Below, in pieces: positions 20,807-33,600 of a stretch of 64,000 bases of DNA. Under the pieces are notes generated by a model. It saw only the letters and a program-made list of their open reading frames with translations, was not told where the DNA came from and ran no database searches. Each line of letters starts with the position of its first letter. Position 1 is the first letter of the stretch. Position numbers and translations under genes: made by a program. Origin of the DNA: Bryum argenteum (lineage: Eukaryota; Streptophyta; Bryopsida; Bryales; Bryaceae); contig CM073322.1 of assembly GCA_037043015.1 (NCBI GenBank), forward strand, positions 27,122,364 through 27,186,363, given 5' to 3'.

Positions 20807-23082
20807 CTACAAAATTGCGAAGTCTGCTCCAATCGGCAGATGGTCACTTGGGTGACTGTAGTTAGGCAGGAAGCCCTCAAGATCAGGAGAGCCCGGCGCC
20901 GGAAGTGCCAGCAAGTTGATGAATCGCAAAGAATCGGAAGGCCGGAAGAAAATGTAGTCTAATGTGCCAGTGAATCCTGGAGTCACATTCGTGTTGGGGT
21001 GCGCTCCCAGCGCTTCGCTGTAAAGACTCTGTAACCGCAGCGGTGCCCGTTCCGGCGATGGTGCCTCTCTATCCAAGTCCAGGCCAGTAAAGCTTGCTTC
21101 CATGCTTCCATTAGAATCCTGTGAACCTGAGGTAATATATTGATAAACCTGCCACCAAGTAGAGCTCGGATCAGATACAGCTCCGATAAGAAACATAAAA
21201 CTGATCACAGATTTACGTTAGAAACTGGCATTGACAGAATCGATATCTAACAACTAGTGTGCATGCTTACCGGATCTCCTGGGGTTGAGTTGTAATCGCC
21301 ACAAACGAGCACCAAAGGATTACAATCCAGCTTCGCCTTCACGCTCTGTTGGAATGTCACGATTTGAGAAAGTAGGTACCGAGCTTGAGCCAGCTTCACA
21401 TCAGCCCATTCTGGGTCCCTGCAACGCCAACAGTATTAGTAATCAACTCGGAAAATAAGCTTCTCACTGCAAGAGACTAGGAACATACCAGTAGAGGTGA
21501 GCGTTCCCAAGAATTAAAATTTTGTTCGGTGAATCTCGCATGCGAAAGGCAGCCACTATCGCCACACAATCTCGCTTGAGGCGCACTCTTGGGTCATTCG
21601 GATCCCCTCGGTATTCTGGACCTGCTGCAATCGAAGATTCATAGGTCCCATTTCAAACAAGCTTCACACAAGGACCTCGTACTACAAGGAAACTGAGAAT
21701 AGGTAGCAAAATCATATGTTACCCTTCGCAGGCGAGGATGATCGAGACCGACTTCTTGACTTATCAGGACTTGAATCCCTCACAGTCTCACTGTCGGTCT
21801 GCAAGGGTGACTCCAGAGTATCCACCTCCGTGGGAGCGGGAACAAGATCGTTGAAATCAACTACTTGCTCCTCCACGATTTCCATTCTGATCAATTTTTA
21901 AAACATTCAGTTCATATAGGACAGAGATTTATCAACCTAAATTGATACTTAAAAGTAATGAGAAAGGGGAAGTCTAACTTGGCATTAACCTGTCGCGTCT
22001 AAAGAAGATACCACACCCATCGCGTTTCCTGCCAGTGCGTTGGATGTAAACACTGCTATAGCCTTCTCTGGTCAATCTGCTCCTGTAATAGGTCTCGTAC
22101 TCATCTAGTTCCTGCACGGCGTACAGATATTTTCTTTAATGAAGAAGGGCCTTAAACGAAAGAAAATAGCAGTAAGTAGGTAAGGATCAGATTGACCTTA
22201 CCAGGCCATCACTTGTTCGAACCTTATGAAATCTACGAAAGGAAAGGAAAGATGATAACCTGCAGACATAGGACGTCCGCATCGAATGATAACAGTCGCT
22301 CCAAAACAGCCTTTGACCGATTCTTCCATCTGCAATATGAAGGTTCACTTTAGAAGTCAAAACAATAAGTGATCTTTCACTTTTATTGTTACAGTGAGAC
22401 TCCTTTTATTTGTTTTGTTGTTCGCACTAATCCAAGAAACAAGAATAGCACGAAGAAGTAGCAATTATGTGGTTCTTATGTGACGTGCTAGGATATCTTT
22501 AAGATAAGAAACTTATGCACACTTCTAGTTAAAATCCTACAAATGGATTAATTGAACTTGCACATGATTTTGGTAGCCCAAATGATGTTTGAAATTGTAA
22601 CTCTAAATCTCCTTGGAGATGGCTCATGCAATTAACTAGTTCTAGAGCCGCGACTTGGGCAAATAACTAGTTCTAGAGCGGCTAGTTGTAAAGTTGAAAA
22701 TGTAGGAAGAATCACAAATCTAGAAAAATCGGTGAGCAATTTTCTATGACAATTTTCTGGATTAAGGGTTTTGGAGTATCAAAGGATCTAAAATCTTATC
22801 TTGCACATTAGGTACTCACCTCAAGCAAGGCGATGGAGAATGTGGAAATGCAACACTCTTCACATAAGACTGCGCGAGGATATTGTAGGAAACTACTCGG
22901 ACGAGCGCTGCAAATTCAACCAAAAAAATTCTCAAAACCCTAAACCCTCTGATCTCGATTGCTATCAGAAACACTCACAATGTCGCAAACGTGGGCTTAC
23001 GAGTGGAAGGCGAGGCTTCAGGTTCTTGCGGAGACTGGATGGGGACGAACGTGGGCGACCACTTCGGAACAGCGGCGGTCAT
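20807..23082 (-). CDS. CCR4-4: CCR4 homolog 4-like exonuclease (endonuclease/exonuclease/phosphatase fold)
   Basis: Eight exons on the minus strand: 23082-23001, 22907-22820, 22329-22260, 22111-21990, 21886-21723, 21624-21489, 21418-21271 and 21148-20807. All phases close, giving 383 aa. The expected family motifs appear in order: VVSYNILAQSY, DADVLCLQELDEYE, GYSSVYIQRTGRKRDGCGI, RLKRDCVAIVAAFRM, NAHLYWDPEWADVKLAQA, LVCGDYNSTPGD, TLDYIFF and PSDHLPIGADF. The metal-binding and catalytic Asn, Glu, Asp and His residues of the EEP fold are all present. The family shortens poly(A) tails of mRNA; in Arabidopsis the closest relative I recall is CCR4 homolog 4. A Ser/Arg-rich loop (SRSRSRSSSPAK) in exon 5 is less conserved. 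The first intron holds a telo-box-like AAAACCCTAAACCC (22934-22947), and the second intron is long (490 nt). Confidence 0.88.
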
Positions 23083-23609
23083 TTTACCATACGACTTCTG
23101 CTGCACCTGGTGATGTCCAATTCAGCTGAGAATGGGAGAAAAAAATTCAAATTTCATTGCAATGCGAATCTTCAGGAGCGTATACGCATTGCAATTCGGA
23201 GCAGGAACATTCAATGCAGGACCTCTCTGAGGATGCTTCAATGCTTGCAGGTACGCTGTGACAGAAACTAAGAAAGGAAAGACAAAAAGCTGAGGGCTAA
23301 TGTAATGAGGAAGAAAGTATGAAATGTGTTACAATGCTATCAGCGGCAGCAGAGCGAATCGTGAAAAGAAAACGGCGCTGAAGCATTCTCTCACTGAATG
23401 AGCACGATGGGCTCGAAAACGACGATCTCCAGCTTGTTCGAAGGAGGGAATGCGAAGTCCATAGAACTACATTCTATTTGATTCCACACTATTCTTCATC
23501 TGTTCCAACAGTGTTCTCCATCGGTTCCCACATCCCACACTTACAACAAGGTGCTCAATAATGGCTCAATTTTCAGCACGGGGAATCTCTTGGGAATTTC
23601 CCACTGCAA

Positions 23610-23880
23610 GTAATTTTTGTGCACAAGGAAAATTAGTATAACGATGGAGCAAGTGAAATCATCATTTTTGGACTCTTCTACAATGAGTTATGAATTTTTG
23701 AAGTTGGATATACATGTGTTTCTGAAAGTGACACCTTATAATGCTTGCATTTAGAACATGGTATTGTTGTGTGGGGAAGCAATTATGTATCTATTAGTGA
23801 AGATTACTAGAGCTCCATTATGGGACCTGCTCCGTTTTAGATCACTCTACTACACTCCATTGTTCCTACTGTTTAAGGTA
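23610..23880 (+). repeat. Dispersed repeat R2, copy 1
   Basis: Shares GGAGCAAGTGAAATCATCAT, ACTCTTCTACAATGAGTTAT and GAGCTCCATTATGGGACC with copies near 36600-36860 (minus), 37225-37530 (minus) and 40165-41275 (plus, interrupted). Type unknown; no clear terminal inverted repeat seen. Confidence 0.7.
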
Positions 23881-25453
23881 GGACGCTCAGTAATTGCATA
23901 ATTCCAAATTGGCAAGCTGTATGTTGGAGTAAAGGGAATTGAAGGGAATTGATTTTGGAAAGTGGCCAAAGTATGTGGAAGACGGCATCAAGTGGAATCA
24001 TAATTGAAGCCTTGACCATTAATGGTTTACGATTTTGTAGCATTTTTAAGTTTTGGAAGTGAAACCCATAGGTGTACCTAAAACCAATTTGTCTAAAATT
24101 TACACCATAAGTACAGCAAGACTTTGTGTTGTACACATAATTCAGTGATATACCCCCCAATTAGATGCCCTTAACCTCTGAACGTCCTTGCCTATTTTTA
24201 GCCAAAAAACACATTTTCAAACAAGATGTTGATATTGAAAATAAAGGTAAGTTATTCAGATCTCAAGAGTACAAACTTATAGTAGACTTATCAAAGATCA
24301 TGTTGACTAGATTTTAAGTCATGGATCCTCAAAGATTGGGAAATCATACCGTATTAGTACTAAAAACAATCTGCAAAATTTCATCATTTTCACTCTAGTG
24401 GGAAAATTCTACCAACAAATAAATTGCAATGAAAATGTCACCAACAAGAAAATTGTTCGCCTCATCTAAATAACACACTTGTACCAAAAAGATTCATCAA
24501 TAAAATTCATTTGCTCCTATGGTGGCCTTGCAATGGTGAAAATGCAAAACAATTACAAAGGAAAAGTAGTCCGAATCTACACCTTTTGCACTCAAACCTA
24601 TGCCTTATCCTTCGACCACCTTTCATCAAGTCAAGATTTCTACCACTAAAACTAAACTCTAATTGGATTTCATTCCAGAAAATAAAGCGAAAATCTAACA
24701 ATGGATGAAGGAGACATAGCTCCTCAAACTTCATCCATTTTCATAACTTTTTTTTATTGTAGAAACATCAGGGAAATTCCAATACTAAACTTATATGGAT
24801 CAAAAAGCTTCCAACTAGGAAGTTGTTGAGATCAATCTTAAGATCATACTTATGTAAAAAAACTTTTTAAAAACTATTTTCAATTTCACAAAATTAGATC
24901 ATAATTAGATTTCAAAATTATAGAGTTTATAAAACACAAAGCTTAAAAAAATGATAAAATTTAATGAAATTTTCAGAAATTTAGTTTTCATTGGTTTAAA
25001 ATTTGAAAAATTTTCATTTTTCTGAGATAATGGATTAAAAATGCCGGAAATCTGGTTGAAGAGGCTATGGTATACTTTCACCAGGAATTATTTTTGGAAA
25101 GCACTCAGTAGCCTCATAGTCGCATTATACACTAGGAATGAAATGGAGTAAGGTAGGTGGCTTGAAATTACACAACATCAAAAACCACTTCTCTAACTCC
25201 TAAACGTCTTTGCAATTGTTTTCATTGATACATTTTGGATGAAGGGTAGAAACTTTGAACAACCATAACTTCTTTCTCTGAAATCTGTTTTTGACAAAAA
25301 ATCACTTTGGTTGTGTCCCAAATCAAGCCTAATATGTGTAGTTTTATCATTAGATTTTATCATTTTTTAAAGCTTTGTAGTTTATTAACTCTATAATTTT
25401 GAAAGTTTTATGTATAAAAACCGAAAAAAAACTAAACCCTAATATAATGGTGA

Positions 25454-25542
25454 TGAAATTTATATGTGAAAAGTAAATGTATATGAAATTTATATGTGAA
25501 AAGTAAATGTATATGAAATTTATATGTGAAAGGTAAATGTAT
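25454..25542. repeat. 30-bp tandem repeat, three copies
   Basis: Three near-perfect copies of a unit starting GAAATTTATATGTGAAAAG. Seen directly. Confidence 0.95.
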
Positions 25543-25860
25543 GTAGTTATATTTCATTTTATTGAATTTATGAAAGAAATGTGATCTTTTATTAGGGCTT
25601 CCAAGTTCCAACCCGAATTGGATATAAAGAGTTCGTCTTTTGGACGCTTTGCGGCTTTGTCAGGAACGAGGACTGGGTCCACTTATCAGGGTATCTCCGA
25701 AGGAACCGTCGAAGCCGATTGATGAACAGGGGCACGGCCATAGGATCATCTTGTTCTTGAGCAAAGACCAAGTGGAACCTGCAGTGTTCATCTGCCGTCC
25801 CTCGTTCCCTCTAGCCTATTGATTGATTCTGGCTTGCGCTGCATTGAGGGCGAGGTCGTC

Positions 25861-28800
25861 ATGGCCAATTTTGGTGCCATCACAACGACGCAACCGCACA
25901 ATCCCAACAAATCTTTTGAGGTTTGCTTACGACTCTCCAATTTGTACCACTAACTTAGTTTGATCAAGATCGTGTTCTTTCTCTCGACTCTGGGGCGTTT
26001 TAATTCTGCCTGGCAGCTATCGATGCCAGCTTTTCTGCAATTTGCAGAAAGGGGCCGCATTCAAGAGGAGAGTAGAATTTGTGATCATTGACTGAGCGAG
26101 CAAGTTTTAGGGTTACGCAATTGGAGCGACGAATTGGTGTGCTATGAAGAATTAGGGTGAATGCGGGGTAGAGGATTTCGTGGAAGAGAGCGCATTGCTA
26201 AGTAGTGCACGAGGTTGAGGGTTCCTGAATTTAGGGTTTCTATGATTTGAGGAAGGGGGATGTCCTATCAATTTTGACTCAGTCGTGATGATTTCTATAG
26301 AATCGATGAGCAGTAGCGTTTAAATTCGATTTCGGATTCGTCATAATCTCAATACTGCATGTTAAGCTTACTGGTAGCAACTAATTTTTTTTTTTGGTAT
26401 GCTATTCCTAAGTTCTTGTTGTTGAGAGGGTTAGAATCCGCAATTGATGGAGATTGGTTTCTCTTGTAGCTATGAATTTGAGAGCTCGATATTTTGTTTA
26501 GTATAACTTTCGGGTTCCAGAGTATCGCGTGTGAATTCCTTAGTTTTAGGAATTTATCCAGCTGTGTTGGCTACTTTAAGTACTCTATGTAATCTGTAGA
26601 CTTTGAGGCATTTCAAGTAATTGAAGTTAGGCAGGCCATTCGGATCCCTCTCTAGCATTGTAATGCTTGACAATATTTAGACATTTTTTGTGTGGAACAG
26701 GTCAATTCTCCTCCAACTGATGGTATCTCAAGTCTCTCTTTTAGCCCCAAGGCTAATTACCTTGTTGCGACCTCTTGGGACAATCAGGTGAAGCATCTTG
26801 CACCCGTGAACTGGTTGTTGATTAATTATATGTGGCTTTGTATGATGCCCCCTTTGTTTCTGTATTATTGTCTTCAAATTCTTCGTTCCTTCTCATTGCG
26901 TGTTGTTGTCATCTCTCCCTGGCTGCTAGTCTCTGGACCCGCATTACATTGGAGCACGATGTTTCTTGAATAGCGATGGAAGTAAACATCTTCTAGAGCG
27001 TAACTTTTCAGTGTAATCTGACTGCCACCATTGACTTTTGTGGTATGGTATTAGGTGAGGTGCTGGGAGATCCAGTCCAACGGTAGCAGTGTTCCTAAAG
27101 CAGCGATTTCTCACGATCAACCTGTAAGTTGCATTCAACGATGTCCATTGTTATGTTGTCGAGTCTTCGAGGCTTTCTTGGCCTCAGTACCTCGTGCCTC
27201 GGACACTTCTAGGAGTTTTTTTCATGGGGAACTTCGCATATGGTTTTTGTCCTAGTGTTATCCTGAAGAATTGGGTTAGCTATGTTATTGTTCGGTAGGT
27301 CATTCAGTGTCTGGCTATATAATGAGCTGACACGAATTAACTATGAAGCTTGATGAATACGCATGTGTTGCAGGTCTTATGTTCCGCCTGGAAGGAGGAT
27401 GGAAGTACAGTGTTTTCAGCAGGGTGTGACAAGCAAGCAAAGATGTGGCCCATCTTATCCGGCGGTCAGCCAACAACCGTGGCCGCGCACGACGCACCTA
27501 TTAAGAACATTTCATGGATTCCGGAAATGAATCTCCTCGTCACCGGCAGCTGGGACAAAACCTTGAAGTATGTACCTTACTCCCGTAATTAAGTAGCTAG
27601 CACCGAACTGATGATAGCTATAAGCTCCTTGGTCTTTCAAAAGTGTCGCTGGGTTCGCATGCTTCAGATTGAGTAAACAATCTTGCATCTTCTTTGCAGG
27701 TATTGGGATTTACGGCAACAGACTCCAGCACACACTCAACAACTTCCTGAGCGCTGTTACGCCATGAGTGTTCGGCATCCGCTCATGGTTGTTGCAACTG
27801 CAGATAGGAATATCGTTATCTACAATCTCCAAAGTCCACAAGTAAGCACATAACTAGTATTTTTTATTCAGCTGTCATTCTAGTATTTTGGTATTCGGCT
27901 GGCATTCTTGTATCTGACCTAGTGTGTTTGTTGTGCTGATACAGACAGAGTTTAAGCGGATTCCATCTCCATTGAAGTATCAAACTCGATGTGTTGCAAC
28001 CTTTCCAGGAAAGGAAGGCTATCTTGTAAGTTCGCGTATACCTGTGCTGTCAATGTGAAAGTGGAATATTTCTCGCGCATTTGATTGCTGATATATTGGT
28101 ATTGGTTTTGCAGATTGGATCAATTGAAGGAAGAGTAGCGGTTAATCACATCGATGAAGCTCAGCAATCCAAGAACTTTACGTTCAAGTGCCATAGAGAT
28201 AACAATGATATATACGCTGTCAACTCCATTGACTTTCATCCTGTGAGTTCTCGCTGTTTGTCGGACGAAGATGGCCCTCCATTCATGCATTTTCTCGAAT
28301 CCTTTCATTTCTCCATTCAGTTGTCTTGAAAAGTTTTTGCTATTTTGCTAGGTCCACGGAACGTTTGCCACTTCTGGATCTGATGGAGCATACAACTTTT
28401 GGGATAAGGACAGTAAACAGAGATTGAAGGTAATTATAGTCATTTTGGCTATTTGATTTTGTTGGTGTATGCTGCTGATATGCGGACCCGCTGGCTCATA
28501 TCGCTGGACTGATGATTTGTATCAACCTGACAGGCCATGCAGCGGAGCAATCAGCCGATTCCTTGCAGTACATTTAATCATGATGGAACCATCTTTGCTT
28601 ATGCGGTACGATGTTCTTGCTTATGGGTCGGATCGCAATGTACTTTCCATTCTTTCATTTGCAGGTTAGAGTTAACATTCATAGATTCGATACCTCTCTT
28701 ACGTTTCAACCTTGGCATTCGAGCAGGTGAGTTATGACTGGAGTAAAGGTGCTGAGAATCACAATCCTTCACAAGCCCGCAACTACATCCTTCTTCATCC

Positions 28801-28937
28801 CACTCAGGTATTTACATGTGAATGAAGTAGCAAACTTCTCAGGCCACAACCAAGCTGTAATTTTAACGAGATCTCTTTGTTGACAGGACACTGACGTCAA
28901 AGCAAAAGCACGTGCTGCCACCAGTGGAAGGAAATAA
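25861..28937 (+). CDS. RAE1: RAE1/Gle2-type WD40 mRNA export factor
   Basis: Eleven exons: 25861-25920, 26701-26787, 27055-27123, 27374-27567, 27700-27841, 27945-28025, 28114-28242, 28352-28429, 28534-28605, 28727-28807 and 28887-28937. All junctions are GT-AG, all phases close, product 347 aa, about the size of known plant RAE1. Diagnostic stretches are [102 protein letters not shown] and [12 protein letters not shown]. Several WD-type blades are visible (CWEI, MWPI, YWDL, FWDK), and the family folds as a seven-bladed propeller at the nuclear pore. RAE1 works in poly(A)+ RNA export with NUP98 and in mitotic spindle assembly. The first intron (780 bp) carries a telo-box-like TTTAGGGTTTC near 26230. 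The gene appears intact. Confidence 0.93.
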
Positions 28938-30695
28938 GTACAAGCCATGGTGTTTCTTATTTTGCCGTGTCGAGCTGTGTACAGTGGCAGCAACTTTTTT
29001 ATCACTTTCACAGGAGATGATATGCAACCACTTTTACCATAGAGGTCTGCATCACCGTACTATCAAAGTCTTTAAATGTAAAGAGGGTGTGTTACGCAGT
29101 CACATAGAACGAGGAAGATTCTGAGCTGGGAGAGCAAGGAGGATTTGACGATGGTTGCATCTTCCGGGCTATCATCTAACTACAAGCTCTAGCTCATTAG
29201 TCGGTAGTGGATGTTGTGAGTCGATTCGTGCTACAAACTTCTGTAATTTTCATGTGTAAATGTGCATAAAATGTAGCTGCTGCCAGCAATTCATGGGAAA
29301 TAGATCGGACCAATCCTTTGGGAACGTGCTTCCTTTAGTTTATAGTAGCATCGGTGTTGCAGCTGGTTCTATTCAATCAATCACCTGTTCGATTGTCAAT
29401 GACTTGAATTTTTTGCACAGTTGTGAATGCTCTTGAACTGGTTATTGTTCCGCCAATGCTACAGTGTAAGGGTGTTCAATTGAAAGCGATTGGTTGCATC
29501 ACATTCTGTCTGCAGCTCCGGAGTTCGCTTTTCCGCTGGCACATTTGTGGAGAAGCTCGCTGGCTTCTTCAAGACGAGGCTTCTCTGAGAAATGAGCATG
29601 GTTCTTTGAATTAGAATAGCCAAGGTGAAAGTGGAGGTCCTTCTGTTAAGTTTCAAGAGATTTCATCGCAAGATCTTGATGTAGTTAGACGTTATCTTCA
29701 AGTATGATGAGGATTCGGATTCTCAAGTGAGAAAACAAAAGTCCGTTCATGTGGTGCAAGTGTGTGCAAGAAATTGTCACAGTAATGTAATCACCATGGG
29801 AAGTGAGACTATTAGCATTCCTGCAATCTCAAAGGTTTCTCTGCTGTGCAGGTCGTGATTGAATTTCATTAATCATTACAAATGAAGTTTTTCGAACCTA
29901 CACTTCGTATCTACAAACTAGTCGTTCAAGATACGTGCAACTTCTTTTAAGGAGTCGTAATATTTAGATCAAGATGCACTTTGCACATACAACTCTCCAT
30001 GGCATGAGTCACTCATTTGGTTAGATTCAAAAAGTATCATTTATTTGTATTACCGTAGTGTCAAGATGCACTTACAACTTTGCACATACAACTCTCCATG
30101 GCTGAGTAACTTAGCACATACAACTCTCCATGTGAGTAACTTTGCACATACAACTCTCCATGGCTGAGTAACTTTGCACATACAACTCTCCATGGCATGA
30201 GTCACTCATCTGGTTAAATTCAAAAAGTCCCACGTATTTACATTACTCTAGAGTCACTTTTCCTTTTGCGTACTTCTCAAATTGGAGTCACCGAATTTAC
30301 TTATCGAAACTTTACATCCCCCTAACCTAAACCTAGGAAGAATAAAATTACCTTATCAACAAATTTTTTTTAATTGAAACCCTTCCTGAAGATTGAAAAT
30401 AATAGTTTTTACTTCTCCATTCACATTACTTGCTATGAAACTAGAAGTCATAAATCTAAACCCTTCTTTGAACATGGTTATATAATGTACACGATAAATG
30501 AATGGTGACACCTAGTGATAACTGATAAGTTGGTCGCAATCTCTACCATTTTTTACCAAAATCTAGAGTTTTAAACATATAAGCATTTGAATTATGTTAG
30601 TCTAGAAGGTCAAGGATATTGAACAAAGTAACTCTCCATTCACTCTATTCGAGTGTGGACTCGTTGTGGATGCCGGCCTCAAGAGGATGAATGCT
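28938..30695. other. RAE1 3' flank and intergenic DNA
   Basis: No further gene recognised. AATAAA-like sequences are present, and there is a short tandem repeat at 29993-30210. Confidence 0.5.
29993..30210. repeat. ~30-bp tandem repeat cluster
   Basis: Five occurrences of GCACATACAACTCTCCATG, four of them spaced by 30-32 bp (30080-30195). The outer two share a longer flank (GCATGAGTCACTCAT, then TGGTTA and TTCAAAAAGT). This suggests a duplicated segment with local expansion. Confidence 0.85.
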
Positions 30696-33600
30696 TCATG
30701 CGGATGAAAATTCCTTCGCTACAGTGGATGGATGAAACACGCCCATAGCAGCAATGGTTTCTAGGATGTGGACGACCTCGACCATGGTGGGTCGCAGCGA
30801 TGGCGTCGACTCCGTGCATCGGATCGCGAGCGCTAGAAACGTCGAAATTTGCTGAGTGGCGCCGGACTCGAGCACGTTTTTGTCAAGCAATTCATCAGGT
30901 CGGCCTTGGGAGACCAGGATCTGTGTCTGCTCGACCAAGTTGGAGCCACAGCGGCCATTGAAATGTGGTCCCGTGGGGCGTTTCCCGCCCAGAAGCTCCA
31001 GAAGCACGACGCCGAAACTGTACACATCGCCCTTGGTGGTGGCGCGCCAGGTTTGAAAATATTCGGGTGGCACATACCCTGGCGTGCCCGCCACCATCGT
31101 GCTCACATGGGTCGCGCCGACGTCCATGATGCGCGCCATGCCGAAATCCGTGAGCACGGCTTTGAAATCCTCGTTCAGCAGGATGTTGCTCGTTTTCATG
31201 TCGCGGTGAATGATCATGTGCACACATTCGTGGTGTAGGAATTTTAGCCCCCGGGCCGTTTCCAGCGCGATCCGCAGCCGGAGTGGCCATTTCAGGCTTG
31301 CCGCTTTCTCATCACTCTCGTACAGCCAATCGTCCAGGCTCCCCTTCATGAAATACTCGTACACCAGCAGCATGTCGTCGTTGAAGCAGCAATAGCCGAG
31401 TAGAGAGACCAGATTCTCGTGCTGGATCGTCCCTAGCGTTTCCATCTCGGCCTGAAACTCCCGTGATCCCTGCGGACCGTTCGGAACAAGCTTCTTGATC
31501 GCGACTGTCGTGCCGTTCGCTAGCTTGGCCTTGTAGACTATGCCGAACCCGCCATCGCCGACGATGTTCGCCGGGCTGAAGTTGTTCGTTGCTTCGAGGA
31601 GACTGGCATAGGTGAGGGATTCTACGCATGGCATCCCGAACGACGCCACGGGGATTTGATTCCAGAGGTTGGTACCTCGGAAGCTGTCGCCCCAATATAA
31701 ACCCAATTCCTTCTCACGTCTGATTCTCGCCTGCTCTGCGCGCTTGCGCCACTTCGATATCATGCAGTAGCATGAGCTTACGATGAGCAGCATTGCCAAT
31801 GTCGACATGCAACCGAGGACCGTGATAATGGCCGCCTTCGTGACGCCACTCAGCCCGCCCGAATCGCTTCCCTGGTCGCCTGACGAGGTAGAGTACATCT
31901 CGCTGCAAAGCGCCGGCAACTCCGCCCAGGAGCGGCTCCGAGTTACATTCTCCACGAGGTTCTTTAAAAGTGGGTCGGTGTCGTTGAAGCAGAGATTCAC
32001 ATCTCCGATGTACGGCAACCAGCCTAACGTAGTCATCTGGCCCGCACTCGGTATGACCCCATTCAATTTCACATTGTGCGACACGTCTAATTTCGTTAAG
32101 GAGTTAAGGTTACCAAGCTCCAGAGGAAGAGTACCTTGGAGATCGTTGTTCGCCATGTCGAGCGTGACAAGTAGAGAGGCATTTCCTATCGTTTCCGGAA
32201 TGGATCCGTTAAAGAGATTGTTGGAGAGGTTAAGATTGTAGAGAGGGAGGTTGCCAATCTCCCGAGGAATCGGCCCTTTGATTTTATTCTCCGACAGAAT
32301 GAGGAATCCTAGAGAGGTGGCGTTCGCGAGGTTTGGTATAGTCCCGGAGAGGTTGTTCTTCCCCAGCTGCCAGTAACTCAGCACTTGGCTCTCACCCGTG
32401 AGCCTGTTACTGCGGAGCTTCAGGCCCCCGCGCATGAGGTAAGGAAGCCACGAGTGGCATTTCTGAGGGTCCGAGACGTCGAGCAAGTGCTGAAAGTATT
32501 GGGACTGCCCGGGCGACCATGTTGAGATGATGGAGCACTCCCCCACGCCATTCAGAATCCAAGGATTCTGCTGGTTCATGCGAAATACGCGCTCCGAGTC
32601 CCAGCCCGTGTTACCGAAGTTCGCAGGGATGTGTCCACTGAGCCCATTGTGAGCCAGGTTCACCCACAGTAAGCTGGAGCACTTGGCGAGCTCTTGCGGA
32701 ATGATGCCTGTTAGCGTGTTGTTTCCCAACTGCAACCACAGAAGGTCCTGAAGGTTGCCGAAGCTCTTGGGGATGGAGCCGCTCAACCAGTTCGACGACA
32801 AGTCCAACCCCTGAAGACCTGTGAGGTTCCCAAGCTCTACGGGAATATTGCCCGTCAAATTGTTGCCCGAGAGACGTAACAGCCGCAAGCTCGCCACTCG
32901 GCCGAATTCCGGCGTCACACTCCCCTGCATGTAGTTCTCACTAATATCCAAGTAACGCAAACCGGAAAGCGTTGTGATCTCCACTGGAATCGTCCCCGAA
33001 AATCGGTTGAGTTGAAACGTCAGGTAGTGGAGATTCGGGAGCTCCCCTAACCACGCTGGAATTGGACCCGAGAGCTCGTTATTCCCAACATCCAGAAGCT
33101 CTAGTGACGTGCAATTGCGCAAAGCCTCGGGTATTGTCTCTGTCAGGTTGTTGTTTCCTAGCCCTAGCACTCGCAGTTTCTTGAGCTTGCCGAATTCGGT
33201 TGGAATTGAGCCTGTGAAATAGTTCCCTTGCATAATCAGCAACTCCAAGTTGGCGCAGTCGCCAAGCTTGGGCGGAAGTACTCCGGAGAGCTGATTCCAA
33301 GCAACGTCCAACTTCACAAGACTTCGACAGTTTGCGAGAAGGGTGTCGGGAATCGATCCTGAGAAACCGTTGTTGTCAGACATGACGAGCTCCTGCAGAT
33401 AAGGCAGCTCACCCAACGGTAGTGGAATCTCCCCATCCAAAGAATTGTTGCCTACGTCCACGATGAGCAGGTTTGTGCAAGTTCCGAGCTCTAATGGAAG
33501 CCCCCCGGTGAGATTGTTGGAGGACACGTTGAAGTACGTGAGGCTGGCGCAGTTGGCGAATAACTCCGGGGGAATCGTCCCACTGAGCAAATTCCATGAC

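Larger units (their letters stand above)
23083..25860. other. Intergenic region between CCR4-like and RAE1 genes
   Basis: No gene supported. It holds one copy of a dispersed repeat (about 23610-23880), long AT-rich stretches, and a 30-bp tandem repeat (25454-25542). A possible TATA-like GATATAAAG (25619-25627) lies about 235 bp before the RAE1 start codon. Confidence 0.5.

Noticed and set aside
29993-30210. A CRISPR-like array
   Set aside because: The sequence is a plant chromosome and the units are adjoining tandem repeats without unique spacers.
31783-32241. Antisense reading frames over the receptor kinase (also 30849-31395 and 33609-34085)
   Set aside because: They mirror GC-rich coding sequence of the kinase and encode no recognisable domain.
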